Positions 49,665 to 63,861 of a DNA stretch of 64,000 bases are shown here, in pieces (within the stretch, counting starts at the first letter, position 1; each line of letters starts with the position of its first letter). Source of the stretch: Burkholderiales bacterium (GTDB lineage Bacteria; Pseudomonadota; Gammaproteobacteria; Burkholderiales; Burkholderiaceae_E); contig JAPLQE010000055.1 of NCBI GenBank assembly GCA_026399835.1, forward strand, positions 49,784 to 113,783. Direction: 5' to 3'. The notes beneath the pieces were generated by a model, which had not been told where the DNA came from, made no database searches, and was given only the letters and a program-made list of their open reading frames with translations. The position numbers were made by a program, and so were the translations under genes.

Positions 49665-50238
49665 AGAGGCGGCGCGCGCCGCGCAGCAGCCAGACGGCGA
49701 GCCCCACCGCCGCCACCAGGAACACCGCCAGCAGGACCAGGAACAGCGCGGGGAAGGCGAGTGCGAGCCAGCCCCCGCCGACGACCATCGCATCCTCGGC
49801 CAGCGAGAGGCCGAGGTTCGAGAACGGCTCCGGCGAGGTGTTCGCCGCGGCGCGCACGCCCGCCTTCGAGAAGTGCGTGGCGGCCGTCACCGAGCCGCCG
49901 AGAAGGGCTGCGGCCAGTGCGATGCCGGCGCCCGAGTCGCCGAACACGCCGGCCGCGAGGGCGGCGCCCGCCGGGATCCGGACGAAGGTCTGGAGGCCGT
50001 CCCAGAGCGTGTCGAGGAAGGGCAGCTTGTCGGCGAAGAGTTCGACTGCGGCCATGAAGCCGGCGGCGCCGACGACCATCGGGTTCGTCAGCAGCGACAG
50101 GTGCTCGGGCAGCGGCAGCCAGCCGAGCCGGCCGGCCAGCCCAAGACCGAAGACGACCAGGTACAGCCGCAGGCCGGCGCCCCAGGCGAGCGCGCCGGCG
50201 AGGGCGAGCTCGGGCAGATGCTGGACGAGGGCTTCCAA
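49621..50238 (-). CDS. DUF4126 integral membrane protein
   Basis: The 205-residue protein has about five to six hydrophobic segments. A DUF4126-type body is seen, with LSLLTNPMVVGAAGFMAAVELFADKLP and GGSVTAATHFSKAGVRAAANTSPEP. TTG 50238 is chosen as start because CGGAGA lies about 10 bp upstream and no ATG or GTG fits as well. Function is unknown. It diverges from the DUF3445 gene by 43 bp and overlaps the hydrolase gene at the 3' end. Confidence 0.78.
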   Translation of the reverse strand: MEALVQHLPELALAGALAWGAGLRLYLVVFGLGLAGRLGWLPLPEHLSLLTNPMVVGAAGFMAAVELFADKLPFLDTLWDGLQTFVRIPAGAALAAGVFGDSGAGIALAAALLGGSVTAATHFSKAGVRAAANTSPEPFSNLGLSLAEDAMVVGGGWLALAFPALFLVLLAVFLVAAVGLAVWLLRGARRLFRGPAAGSRGSPAR

Positions 50239-50281
50239 GGCAGGCAGTCTCCGAGGGGTGGCAGGCGACTCCGGAATCCCA

Positions 50282-51409
50282 TTGTGCACCGGCTGGCCCG
50301 ACCTCGAGGTCGGCCACTGGGGAAGGGCGCGCGTTCCGTTCCCCGTCTCCGTGCCGTACCGCCCGCGGCCCGACCTGGCCCGGCTCGGTTCGGTCGTGCA
50401 TGGCCGCGTCGAGGCGCAGGTGCTGGATGCCGATGCCGGCGCACCGGCGGCGCTGCGCGCCAAGTGGGCGCGGCTGCAGGCGCTGCCCGGACGCTGCGTG
50501 GCGCTCGCACCCCGGTTCGCGGATGACCCCGTGGCGGTCTGGCGGCGCGTGGCGGCCGCGGCCGGGGCGCTCGCGGGGCACGGGACGCAAGAGGCCTGCG
50601 CGGTGGGCGAGGCCGGCGCGGTGGGCGAGGGCACGGCCCCCCCTGCGGGGTCGGCCGCCGGCCGGCCGCTCGAGCGGGTCGGCGACGCCCTGCATGCGAC
50701 GCTGGCCGGCTGGGCGATGCCAGCGGATCCCGACGCGCCGTTCTCGCTCCGGGCACTGCGCCCGGACGCCGAGCCGGTGCTGCGCTGGATCGCCTCGCGC
50801 CCCGTGGCCGAGCGACCGCTGCACGCCCTGGGCCTCGCGTTCCAGGAGGATCTCGCCTGGGTCGAGGCCGATGCTCCGGGCGAGGCGGCGCGGGCGATGC
50901 TGCTGCATGTGTGCTGGCCGAGCGGCTGGGACCCGGCGGTCAAGGTCGGCTTGGACTTCGCCACCCTGCATGCGCCGGTCGCCGAGGCCGACCTGCTGCG
51001 CGCGTCGGCGCGCCCGCTGTCGCGCGCGCTGCTCAGCCAGGGCCCCTTCGTGCGTTTCGTGTGGACCCTCGCCCCCGACGGTGCGCCTTCCCGCCATCCG
51101 GCGGACGAGCCGGTCGCGCCCGAAGCGGCTCCGTGGTTCCGCTGCGAGCGCCAGGTCAGCGTTCCGGTGGCCGGCGCGCCGGACTGGCCGGGCGGGCTCG
51201 CGCTCTTCCTGATCCGTCTGCACGTCGCGCCGCTCGACACGGTCGCCGACACCGCTGCACGGCGCGCGGTGCTGCGCGAGGCGCTCGCGTCGATGTCCGC
51301 GGCGACGCTGGCCTACAAGGGCCTCGCCGGGCGCGTCGACGGTTGGCGGGCGCGGCTCGCGGAGCCGCCGGGCCCGACCTCACCCCCTGCGCCGCCGCGC
51401 CGCCGGTGA
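50282..51409 (+). CDS. DUF3445 / heme-dependent oxidative N-demethylase-like protein
   Basis: The protein of about 375 residues matches DUF3445: WPSGWDPAVKVGLDFATLHAPV, SQGPFVRFVWTL, RCERQVSVPV and LFLIRLHVAPL near the C-terminus. Members related to the HODM alpha subunit bind heme and oxidise dimethylamine-like amines, but many have no tested function. The start is uncertain: TTG 50282 retains the N-terminal FPVSVPYRP region, whereas GTG 50351 would cut it. A Gly/Ala-rich insert of about 25 residues occurs near residue 100. The 3' end overlaps the convergent Smr gene by 30 bp. Confidence 0.8.
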   Translation: MCTGWPDLEVGHWGRARVPFPVSVPYRPRPDLARLGSVVHGRVEAQVLDADAGAPAALRAKWARLQALPGRCVALAPRFADDPVAVWRRVAAAAGALAGHGTQEACAVGEAGAVGEGTAPPAGSAAGRPLERVGDALHATLAGWAMPADPDAPFSLRALRPDAEPVLRWIASRPVAERPLHALGLAFQEDLAWVEADAPGEAARAMLLHVCWPSGWDPAVKVGLDFATLHAPVAEADLLRASARPLSRALLSQGPFVRFVWTLAPDGAPSRHPADEPVAPEAAPWFRCERQVSVPVAGAPDWPGGLALFLIRLHVAPLDTVADTAARRAVLREALASMSAATLAYKGLAGRVDGWRARLAEPPGPTSPPAPPRRR

Positions 51410-52057
51410 AGGCGCCGGCTTGAGCAGCGCCACCAGCGCGCCGCTGCCCCCGTCGTTCGGGCCCGCCTGGCAGAACGCCAGCACCTCGGCGCGCTGCGTG
51501 AGCCACTTCAGGACCTTCCCCTTGAGGACCGGCTCCTTGTTGACCGAGCCGAGGCCCTTGCCGTGCACGATCCGCACGCAGCGGATCTCCCGCCTGAAGC
51601 ATTCGGCCAGGAAGACCACCAGCGCCTCGCGGGCCTCGTCGACGCGCAGCCCGTGCAGGTCGAGCTGCTTCTGGATGACCCAGTCGCCGCGGCGCAGCCG
51701 GCGCGGCACGTCGGGGCCGACACCGGCCCGGCGGTAGGACAGGTTCTCGTCGGTGTCGAGCAGGCGCTCGATGTCGATCTCGTCGGAGATCGACTCGGCC
51801 AGCGCCAGCGATTCGTCGCGCTCGAACTGGCGCGCCACCGGCGGTACCGGCAGCGGCGCCGGATCGACCCGGCCGCTCGGCCGCAGCGGGGCGGCATCGC
51901 CGACCGCTGTCCGGAACACGTTGCGCTCGCGTTCGAGGCGGGCCTGCTCGGCGCGCGCGCGGGCCTCGGCCTCGGCGCGCTCGCGGGCCTGGTCGCGCAG
52001 CGCGTCGCGCAGGTCGCCCAGGGCGGCGAGCGCGCCGCGCGCGGGCGCCTTCGCCAT
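51380..52057 (-). CDS. Smr domain protein
   Basis: The 225-residue protein has an N-terminal basic/acidic coiled-coil stretch (about residues 15-50) and a C-terminal Smr domain (LDLHGLRVDEAREAL, then VRIVHGKGLGS). Smr domains are nucleic-acid endonuclease-like modules; stand-alone members like this are implicated in RNA or DNA processing. It starts at ATG 52057, 2 bp after the trxB stop, and is therefore cotranscribed with trxB. Confidence 0.9.
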   Translation of the reverse strand: MAKAPARGALAALGDLRDALRDQARERAEAEARARAEQARLERERNVFRTAVGDAAPLRPSGRVDPAPLPVPPVARQFERDESLALAESISDEIDIERLLDTDENLSYRRAGVGPDVPRRLRRGDWVIQKQLDLHGLRVDEAREALVVFLAECFRREIRCVRIVHGKGLGSVNKEPVLKGKVLKWLTQRAEVLAFCQAGPNDGGSGALVALLKPAPSPAARRRRG

Positions 52058-52059
52058 GC

Positions 52060-56278
<4,219 letters not shown>

Positions 56279-56339
56279 ACGGCCGGTCCCGCGCCGCGGC
56301 GCGCGAGGCCCGGGCACCGGGTGCGCTACCATCGGCCGC

Positions 56340-57038
56340 ATGATGGAACGTCACGCCGATCGTCCCCCGAAGCAGTCGCCTGCGATCCCGCGCCGGCTGC
56401 GCCACCCGGCCCTGCGGGCCGTCCTGCGCACCGCCGCGCTCGCCGTCGCGCTGGCGGCCGTCACGGCCCCGGGCACCGCGGCCGCGGCCGCCATCGAGCA
56501 GCTCCGCGAGTTCGCCAGCGGCACCAAGGCCGCCCGCGGCAGCTTCAGCCAGCAGCAGGTCCGGGCCAGCGGCCGCAGCGGCGAGAACGTCTCGGGCACC
56601 TTCGCGTTCTCCCGCCCGGGGCGCTTCCGCTGGGAGGTGGCGCTGCCCTACGAGCAGCTGATCGTCACCGACGGCGAGCGGCTGCACTTCTACGACAAGG
56701 ACCTCAAGCAGGTCACCGTACGCAAGGTGGGCGATGCGATCGCAGCCACGCCGGCGGCGATCCTGTTCGGCTCGAACGACCTCGACGCGAGCTTCGTGCT
56801 GAAGGAGGCGGGCAGCGCCGACGGCCTCGAATGGCTGGAGGCCGTGCCGAAGCAGAAGGACTCCGGGTTCGACCGCATCCGGATCGGGTTCCGCGGGGGG
56901 CTGCCCGAGGCGATGGAGGTGCGCGACGCGTTCGGCCAGACCACGCGCTTCGCCTTCTCGAAGATCGAACGCAACCCCTCGCTCGACGCCGGGCTGTTCC
57001 GGTTCACGGCGCCCAAGGGCGTCGACGTCGTCCAGTAG
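56340..57038 (+). CDS. lolA: Outer-membrane lipoprotein carrier LolA
   Basis: The 232-residue periplasmic chaperone moves lipoproteins from LolCDE to LolB. A long, Arg-rich N-terminus precedes the signal peptide, which ends near AAAAA-IEQ (about residue 51). The mature chain has RGSFSQQQ, FSRPGRFRWEVALPYEQLIVTDGE and the closing FRFTAPKGVDVV typical of LolA. The start may be a few codons later. It is 10 bp upstream of rarA. Confidence 0.92.
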   Translation: MMERHADRPPKQSPAIPRRLRHPALRAVLRTAALAVALAAVTAPGTAAAAAIEQLREFASGTKAARGSFSQQQVRASGRSGENVSGTFAFSRPGRFRWEVALPYEQLIVTDGERLHFYDKDLKQVTVRKVGDAIAATPAAILFGSNDLDASFVLKEAGSADGLEWLEAVPKQKDSGFDRIRIGFRGGLPEAMEVRDAFGQTTRFAFSKIERNPSLDAGLFRFTAPKGVDVVQ

Positions 57039-57048
57039 GCGCGCCGCC

Positions 57049-59758
<2,710 letters not shown>

Positions 59759-59787
59759 GCGCAGCGCCCCCGGGCCGGGCGGGCGCG

Positions 59788-59806
59788 CCCGCCCCGAAGG
59801 GGCGGG
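59788..59806. terminator. GC hairpin between convergent serS and small membrane protein gene
   Basis: CCCGCCCC and GGGGCGGG pair around GAA, 29 bp after the serS stop. No T-run follows, so it is a weak candidate terminator for either gene. Confidence 0.35.
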
Positions 59807-59821
59807 GATGGCGCCCCGTGC

Positions 59822-59995
59822 TCAGGCGCGTCGCGAGAAGAGCCTCGTGAAGCCGATCGCACCCGCCGCCCCGAGCGCCGGGCCGGCGAACCGGGCGACC
59901 TGCTCGAAGCTGGTGTCGTAGAGCCCGAGCATCGCGGCGACGGGCGTCAGCAGGGCGACGGCGGCGAGCAGGGACAGGACGGCATTGAGTTTCAT
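59822..59995 (-). CDS. Small hypothetical membrane protein
   Basis: The 57-residue protein starts at ATG 59995 (KLNAVLSLLAAVALLTPVAAMLG). It has two hydrophobic segments around a short polar stretch (YDTSFEQVARFAG) and ends in LFSRRA. No known function. The size, hydrophobicity and clean start suggest a genuine small inner-membrane protein. Upstream of it lies about 210 bp holding the tRNA-Ser promoter region. Confidence 0.5.
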   Translation of the reverse strand: MKLNAVLSLLAAVALLTPVAAMLGLYDTSFEQVARFAGPALGAAGAIGFTRLFSRRA

Positions 59996-60149
59996 CGCGA
60001 GGGTCCGGAGAGCGTGGGTCGGGCCCCGGTTCCGACGAGGCAGTGCGCCGCAGCTTATCGGCGTGGCCGTTGCGACCCACCCGTCGGATCTCCGCAGTTG
60101 CACGCGAACGGCGGCTGGCGGCCGACGAACGGCGTCCCCCGTTGCATGC

Positions 60150-60155
60150 TATAGT
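60150..60155 (+). promoter_or_regulatory. Putative -10 box of tRNA-Ser
   Basis: TATAGT lies 53 bp before the mature tRNA 5' end. No good -35 is seen at 16-18 bp. Confidence 0.35.
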
Positions 60156-60208
60156 CGCGGTCTTGATTGCTCGCGCCGTCCGTGCTGGCGGACGGTGTCG
60201 AAGACCAC

Positions 60209-60315
<107 letters not shown>

Positions 60316-60342
60316 CTGCTGTGTGGGTTCGAGGGCGCTCAG

Positions 60343-60367
60343 AGCCCCGCGCTATGCGGGGCTTTTT
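60343..60367 (+). terminator. Rho-independent terminator after tRNA-Ser
   Basis: Hairpin AGCCCCGC/GCGGGGCT with a 5-base loop followed by TTTTT, 45 bp past the tRNA 3' end. Confidence 0.85.
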
Positions 60368-60372
60368 GCTAT

Positions 60373-60605
60373 GGGCAGCGCGAGGCGTTCATCGACTTCA
60401 TCGCCCAGCAACCGCAAGCTGGCGACGTCATTCCGGGTGCTGACGGCGCGCGCAAGGTACGCTGGCAGCGAGGGGTTCTGGGAAGCGGGGTGGGGTACGG
60501 GTGATCTACTTTCACTTGGCAGGCGATCAGTTGGTCCTTCTGGTCATGGTCTACGCCAAGGCCGAACGCACGAACGTCAAGCCCAAGGACATCAAGCGGG
60601 GTTGA
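60373..60605 (+). pseudogene. RelE/HigB-type toxin remnant (5' truncated, frameshifted)
   Basis: From 60373 one frame reads GQREAFIDFIAQQPQAGDVIPG and ARKVRWQR, the body of a RelE-family toxin. After the G-run at 60472-60475 the same protein continues in another frame as GSGKRGGVRVIYFHL up to KAERTNVKPKDIKRG and a stop at 60605. One lost G restores it. The first 20 or so residues of the family are missing: the tRNA-Ser terminator sits where they should be. Both lesions together mean no active toxin. Antitoxin remnant follows 4 bp downstream. Confidence 0.75.
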
Positions 60606-60609
60606 TGGT

Positions 60610-60929
60610 ATGAGGGCGCTGAAGACATTGAATGTGAACAAGGTGGCCGCAGCCATCGAGGCTGACGCGGGCGAGGCGCTACCCGGCCTTCGCGAATCAC
60701 TGGCTGAGGCCAAGGCCGGCCTCGCTGGGCGCGCGCACACGCCAGAGCAGATCGTGAACGTCGCCGTGGTCGCCCGGCCGGCAGCGTCGCTACGGTGACC
60801 AAGGAGCCCGTGAAGCTGCGCCTAGACCCTGACGTTCTCGCTGCCCTTCGGGCCACCGGAGATGGCTGGCAGACCCGTATCAACGACATGCTGCGAGCCA
60901 GCTTGTCGCTGGCTGGGCGGCTCGGGTAG
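60610..60929 (+). pseudogene. BrnA-like antitoxin remnant (frameshifted)
   Basis: ATG 60610 opens MRALKTLNVNKVAAAIEADAGEALPGL and AEAKAGLAGRAHTPEQI, then leaves frame near 60751-60760. In the shifted frame the chain continues RRRGRPAGSVATVTKEPVKL and ends LRATGDGWQTRINDMLRASL at a stop at 60929, the BrnA-antitoxin C-terminus. The GDGWQTRIN motif is the DNA-binding end of that family. A one-base loss accounts for the break. As printed only a 62-residue front piece is made. Confidence 0.75.
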
Positions 60930-61072
60930 CCGACCCGGCTGAACCCTGCGAACATGCGGCAGGGGCCGGGCTGTCAGACCTGCTGAACGAGCCCCGAAAC
61001 TCTGTCAGTGACCCCCCACCATTCGAAACCGATCACCAGCCCAGCGAAGGTAGCCTTCGGACTGTAGGCTGT

Positions 61073-61843
61073 TTAGTGATCGTCAATTCCAGCGTGAATA
61101 TGCGCATCGGTTTGGTAGTATGTCAGCCTAGCTGTGGACAACAGGTGTTCTAATATAGACCCCCGTCCGTTGTTCTTAGTCCATGCAGTCGGGAATTTGG
61201 TTTTGGCGTCAATTAACGTCGGATGGTCGCCCCCGAACTTTGCCAGATGCAAGTCCGGAACTTGGCTCAGGTCAGCCCCCCTCAGGTCTGCCGTGTCAAA
61301 GTTTGCCCCAGCTAGTCGTGACTTCCCAAAGTTTACCTCATAACAATAGCAACTCCGGAAATCGCTCCCTCGCAAGTCTGCATGGAAACTGCTATATTCG
61401 ATTTCTGCGCCGCGGAATACTACGCCTCGGAAATCACCCCGAAATGAGCAACCAGCAGGGACTGGGTTTAGAAAACTTTGTCTCGGAATTGCCCTTGCCT
61501 CTTCGAAGTTTGCGCCCACGAAATGGCCGGAAAAGCTTGAGGAGCCATCAATATCATCGATTCTAAAATCGTAGCGCGTTCCAGCGTGACCTTGAAAATA
61601 TGCTTTCAGCGTCGGCTTCGAGCCCGGCATAGTTGAAGTCTTATTATGCGCATCACGCAGCTTTTTCGCAGTTGGGTGTGTCGCTAGCGGCCCATCTCCT
61701 CGTGGAATCGGTTGGTTCTTAGCGAGCAGTGTCGGCTGCTGCAGCGAAAGACGAGGATGCTCGCGATCAGTCGAAGCCGACGGAAAATTTGATATCGCTG
61801 TTGTCGAATCTGTAAAATATTTGATTGATGTCGCCGTAACCAT
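61073..61843 (-). CDS. Pentapeptide-repeat protein
   Basis: The 256-residue protein starts at ATG 61843, behind AAGGGG; the in-frame ATG at 61861 lacks such a site. The first 100 residues are polar and unlike anything I know. From about residue 130 pentapeptide repeats of the A(D/N)LXX type follow (CSFRGDFRGVVFRGAEIEY, then LAGANFDTADLRGADLSQV), which form a right-handed beta-helix. The last 50 residues (SILEHLLSTARLTYYQ) are non-repeat. Base composition is clearly AT-richer than the rest of the window, which points to transfer. Some pentapeptide proteins mimic DNA and bind gyrase; a link to the neighbouring CcdB, a gyrase poison, is speculative. Confidence 0.8.
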   Translation of the reverse strand: MVTATSIKYFTDSTTAISNFPSASTDREHPRLSLQQPTLLAKNQPIPRGDGPLATHPTAKKLRDAHNKTSTMPGSKPTLKAYFQGHAGTRYDFRIDDIDGSSSFSGHFVGANFEEARAIPRQSFLNPVPAGCSFRGDFRGVVFRGAEIEYSSFHADLRGSDFRSCYCYEVNFGKSRLAGANFDTADLRGADLSQVPDLHLAKFGGDHPTLIDAKTKFPTAWTKNNGRGSILEHLLSTARLTYYQTDAHIHAGIDDH

Positions 61844-61937
61844 AATGATCCCCTTGCGCAAAGTGATGCTGATAGACTGCTTGGGATGCTAACCGAATAC
61901 CGGTTCCGCGCAGAGTCCCGCGCCGTATTCGCTTCAT

Positions 61938-62150
61938 ATGACAGAGGCCGAGTCGTTCAGCGAGCCATATCCGATTCCGCGGCCGCCTGAGTATTGCGAG
62001 TTATGGATTTTCATCGGGCAGCTTACACAATCACTCTCGCCTAATATATTAAGACGTACTTTGCGGTGTCTTTATTGCCTTTTAACCGGCACTACGCAAG
62101 AGCGCGCAGGCCGCTGCGTTGAGTACCCGCGTCGTGCTGGCGTACCTTGA
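61938..62150 (+). CDS. Doubtful small ORF, hypothetical
   Basis: A 70-residue open frame with a hydrophobic middle (YCELWIFIGQLTQSLSP) and several Cys residues. No ribosome-binding site is clear and no family is recognised. It lies divergent from the pentapeptide-repeat gene in AT-richer DNA. It could be chance. Confidence 0.2.
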   Translation: MTEAESFSEPYPIPRPPEYCELWIFIGQLTQSLSPNILRRTLRCLYCLLTGTTQERAGRCVEYPRRAGVP

Positions 62151-62625
62151 CGGGGGGCGAGGACAACGCCGCGGCCGCACAAAGGCACCCCCGGGCAATT
62201 GACTGCACCAGACACAATGATTCTCCTAGGTTCCCCCGACAAGACTGGATCGCGCGGCCAGCGGCCGCTATGAAGAAATCATGGCACGCTGGCCGACTCG
62301 GCAACAATCTAGGACGCACCCTAGTCTAGGGCGCGCCCCAGTACAACATGCCGGATCGTGCGGGCCCCAGGTATGGGCGCGTCGAGCGTCCGAGCGTACG
62401 CGCAGCACTCGCTGCGCGGCATGCTCGAGCAGGTCTTGATCGATGACGTCGTGCAGATCGATCCTTTGGGCGGCTGCTGGTGTCAGCACCTGGGCCCTGT
62501 CCTGGGAGAAGTGACGCAGCGCGAGCACGCAGGCTGCTCGCGGCCACGGGCCGACGCGCATGCCGCACCGCTTTGCGCCCATGGTCGTCACTGGCTAAAA
62601 TGGCCAAACATCTTGGGAGACCACC
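62151..62625. other. Intergenic stretch without a supported gene
   Basis: About 475 bp between the doubtful ORF and the phd-like antitoxin. Open frames exist on both strands but none has a plausible start, codon pattern or recognisable product. A small palindrome CCCTAG-T-CTAGGG lies at 62319-62331. Composition climbs back to high GC from about 62320, which may mark a junction between DNA of different origin. Confidence 0.6.
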
Positions 62626-62895
62626 ATGCGCGTCACCGCCACAGAAGCCAAGAACCGCTTTGGCAGCCTCTGCGCCCAAGCCAAGCGCGGCCCTGTGTTC
62701 GTGGAAAAAGCCGGCAAACTCGACACCGTGATCCTTTCGGCCGAGCAATACCAGGCCCTGAAGGCCAACCACGGCAAGGCGAGCCGAGCCGCGCGCAAGA
62801 GAGCGTTCGAAGCCGAGTACGGTGATTGGATCGCCGTCCAGAACGCTCGTTTCGAGACGCACGGCATTCCTGGCGCCGACCTGCGCCCGTGGTGA
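62626..62895 (+). CDS. Phd/YefM-family antitoxin
   Basis: The 89-residue protein starts at ATG 62626 and has the Phd/YefM pattern: RVTATEAKNRFGSLCAQAKRGPVFVEK, then DTVILSAEQYQALK. The tail is basic then acidic and would bind the toxin. The gene ends 7 bp before a CcdB-family gene, so the two form one toxin-antitoxin operon, which the antitoxin presumably represses. Confidence 0.9.
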   Translation: MRVTATEAKNRFGSLCAQAKRGPVFVEKAGKLDTVILSAEQYQALKANHGKASRAARKRAFEAEYGDWIAVQNARFETHGIPGADLRPW

Positions 62896-62902
62896 GCGGC
62901 CG

Positions 62903-63217
62903 ATGGCCCAGTACGACGTCTTCACCAACCCCAGCGGCAGCGCGGCCGAGGGCATCCCCTACGTGGTGGTGGTCCAGAGCGATCTGCTGGATGCCTTGGC
63001 CACGCGGCTGACCATGCCGCTGGCTGTGCTCGATGTCGCGACCAAGGTGCCGACGGCGCTATGTCCGGTCATCATGGTGAAGGGCCAGCGGCTACATGCG
63101 CTGGCGCACTACGTCGCACCTTTGCCCGCGAAGGCCTTGCGGCGACCTGTGGAGAACGTGGCTTCGCAAGCCAGCGCGCTGGTTTCGGCCTTGGACGCGG
63201 TGTTGTCGGGAATCTAG
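62903..63217 (+). CDS. ccdB: CcdB-family toxin
   Basis: The 104-residue protein starts at ATG 62903 (MAQYDVFTNPSGSAAEGIPYVV) and has the full CcdB layout through LAHYVAPLPAKALRRPV to the C-terminal helix ending LVSALDAVLSGI. In F-plasmid CcdB the last residues (Trp-Gly-Ile) poison gyrase; here the end is SGI, so the final Gly-Ile is kept and the Trp is not. The paired antitoxin is Phd-like, not CcdA-like. Confidence 0.87.
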   Translation: MAQYDVFTNPSGSAAEGIPYVVVVQSDLLDALATRLTMPLAVLDVATKVPTALCPVIMVKGQRLHALAHYVAPLPAKALRRPVENVASQASALVSALDAVLSGI

Positions 63218-63294
63218 TTCGTACCGATCGGGACGGCCGCTTCGCCGTACCGAGACCGGTGCGGCAGCTGTCTACTGCGGGTCGATAGCCGACT

Positions 63295-63335
63295 CATGCG
63301 AGAGAGGGGGGTTCGAATCCCCCTCCGGACCAGTT
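63295..63335 (+). other. tRNA 3'-end-like remnant
   Basis: The sequence GGGGGGTTCGAATCCCCC followed by CTCCGGACCA looks like the T-arm and acceptor end of a tRNA. The upstream part does not fold into a full tRNA and the acceptor side is too short. It resembles the 3' part of tRNA-Ser and may be an older attachment-site scar inside the island. Confidence 0.5.
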
Positions 63336-63382
63336 CAGAAGCTCTCCTGACCGAAGGCTGTTTTGAAGTCCATCCTTCCTGG

Positions 63383-63406
63383 TCCGCCAGTACAAGACCT
63401 TCGAAC
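63383..63406 (+). repeat. Direct repeat of tRNA-Ser 3' end (putative attR)
   Basis: Exact 24-base copy of 60292-60315, here preceded by CCTGG instead of the rest of the tRNA. It marks the right edge of the island. Confidence 0.7.
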
Positions 63407-63419
63407 TAGCTGAGCTAGC

Positions 63420-63737
63420 TCAGGCGGCCTGCAGTTCGAAGTGCACCTCCCGCCCCATCGCGGTGGCGATGTTCACCAGCGCGTCCAGCGAAAAACGCGA
63501 CACCCGGCCTCGAAGGAGGTCGTTCATTCGGGGCTGTGTCACCCCGCAGTGCTGAGCGGCTTCCGTCTGGGTCCAGTTGCTTTCCTTGACGATGTTGGTG
63601 ATCTGGCGCATCAACGCCGAACGCGCGCGCAGGTTGGCTGCCTGCTCGTGTGTGTCGGCCAGTGCGTCCCAGACGTTGGCGAAGGACTCCGCCGTGGGCC
63701 CCGCCTTCTTGGTCGTGGTGCTCTTTGCGGTCTTCAT
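63420..63737 (-). CDS. XRE-family antitoxin (HigA-like)
   Basis: The 105-residue protein has a basic N-terminus, a linker helix and a C-terminal helix-turn-helix (WTQTEAAQHCGVTQPRMNDLLRG). The ending VNIATAMGREVHFEL is typical of HigA-type antitoxins. The ATG directly follows the toxin TAA, with AAGGAG as ribosome-binding site, so it was translated from a toxin-first operon. Its normal promoter, upstream of the toxin, has been displaced by the IS3 insertion. Confidence 0.87.
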   Translation of the reverse strand: MKTAKSTTTKKAGPTAESFANVWDALADTHEQAANLRARSALMRQITNIVKESNWTQTEAAQHCGVTQPRMNDLLRGRVSRFSLDALVNIATAMGREVHFELQAA

Positions 63738-63861
63738 TTAACGCTCCTTGGACAACCCGATCCATCGGGTTCGGGCCAGTTCAACATCCCGAGGGCTCGT
63801 CGCCTGAGTCTTCTTCTGGAACGCGTGCAACACCGCCACACAGTCTTTCAGACGCACGGTG
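63738..63861 (-). pseudogene. HigB/Gp49-type toxin, C-terminal remnant cut by IS3
   Basis: On the minus strand the last 41 or so codons read VRLKDCVAVLHAFQKKTQ and then TSPRDVELARTRW, the conserved end of phage Gp49/HigB-like RelE-fold toxins. The homology stops at about 63861, where IS3 sequence begins. An open frame continues into the IS end but encodes nothing recognisable. About 60-70 N-terminal residues are lost, so no active toxin is expected. Confidence 0.78.

Noticed and set aside
49838..50281. Upstream extension of the DUF3445 gene
   Set aside because: It overlaps the minus-strand DUF4126 gene and has no DUF3445-like sequence.
61938..62150. A defence gene partnered with the pentapeptide-repeat gene
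   Set aside because: The small ORF has no start signals or recognisable motif, so no system can be built on it.
62326..62955. Minus-strand open frame opposite the phd-like antitoxin
   Set aside because: No recognisable product, and the opposite strand encodes a clear toxin-antitoxin pair.
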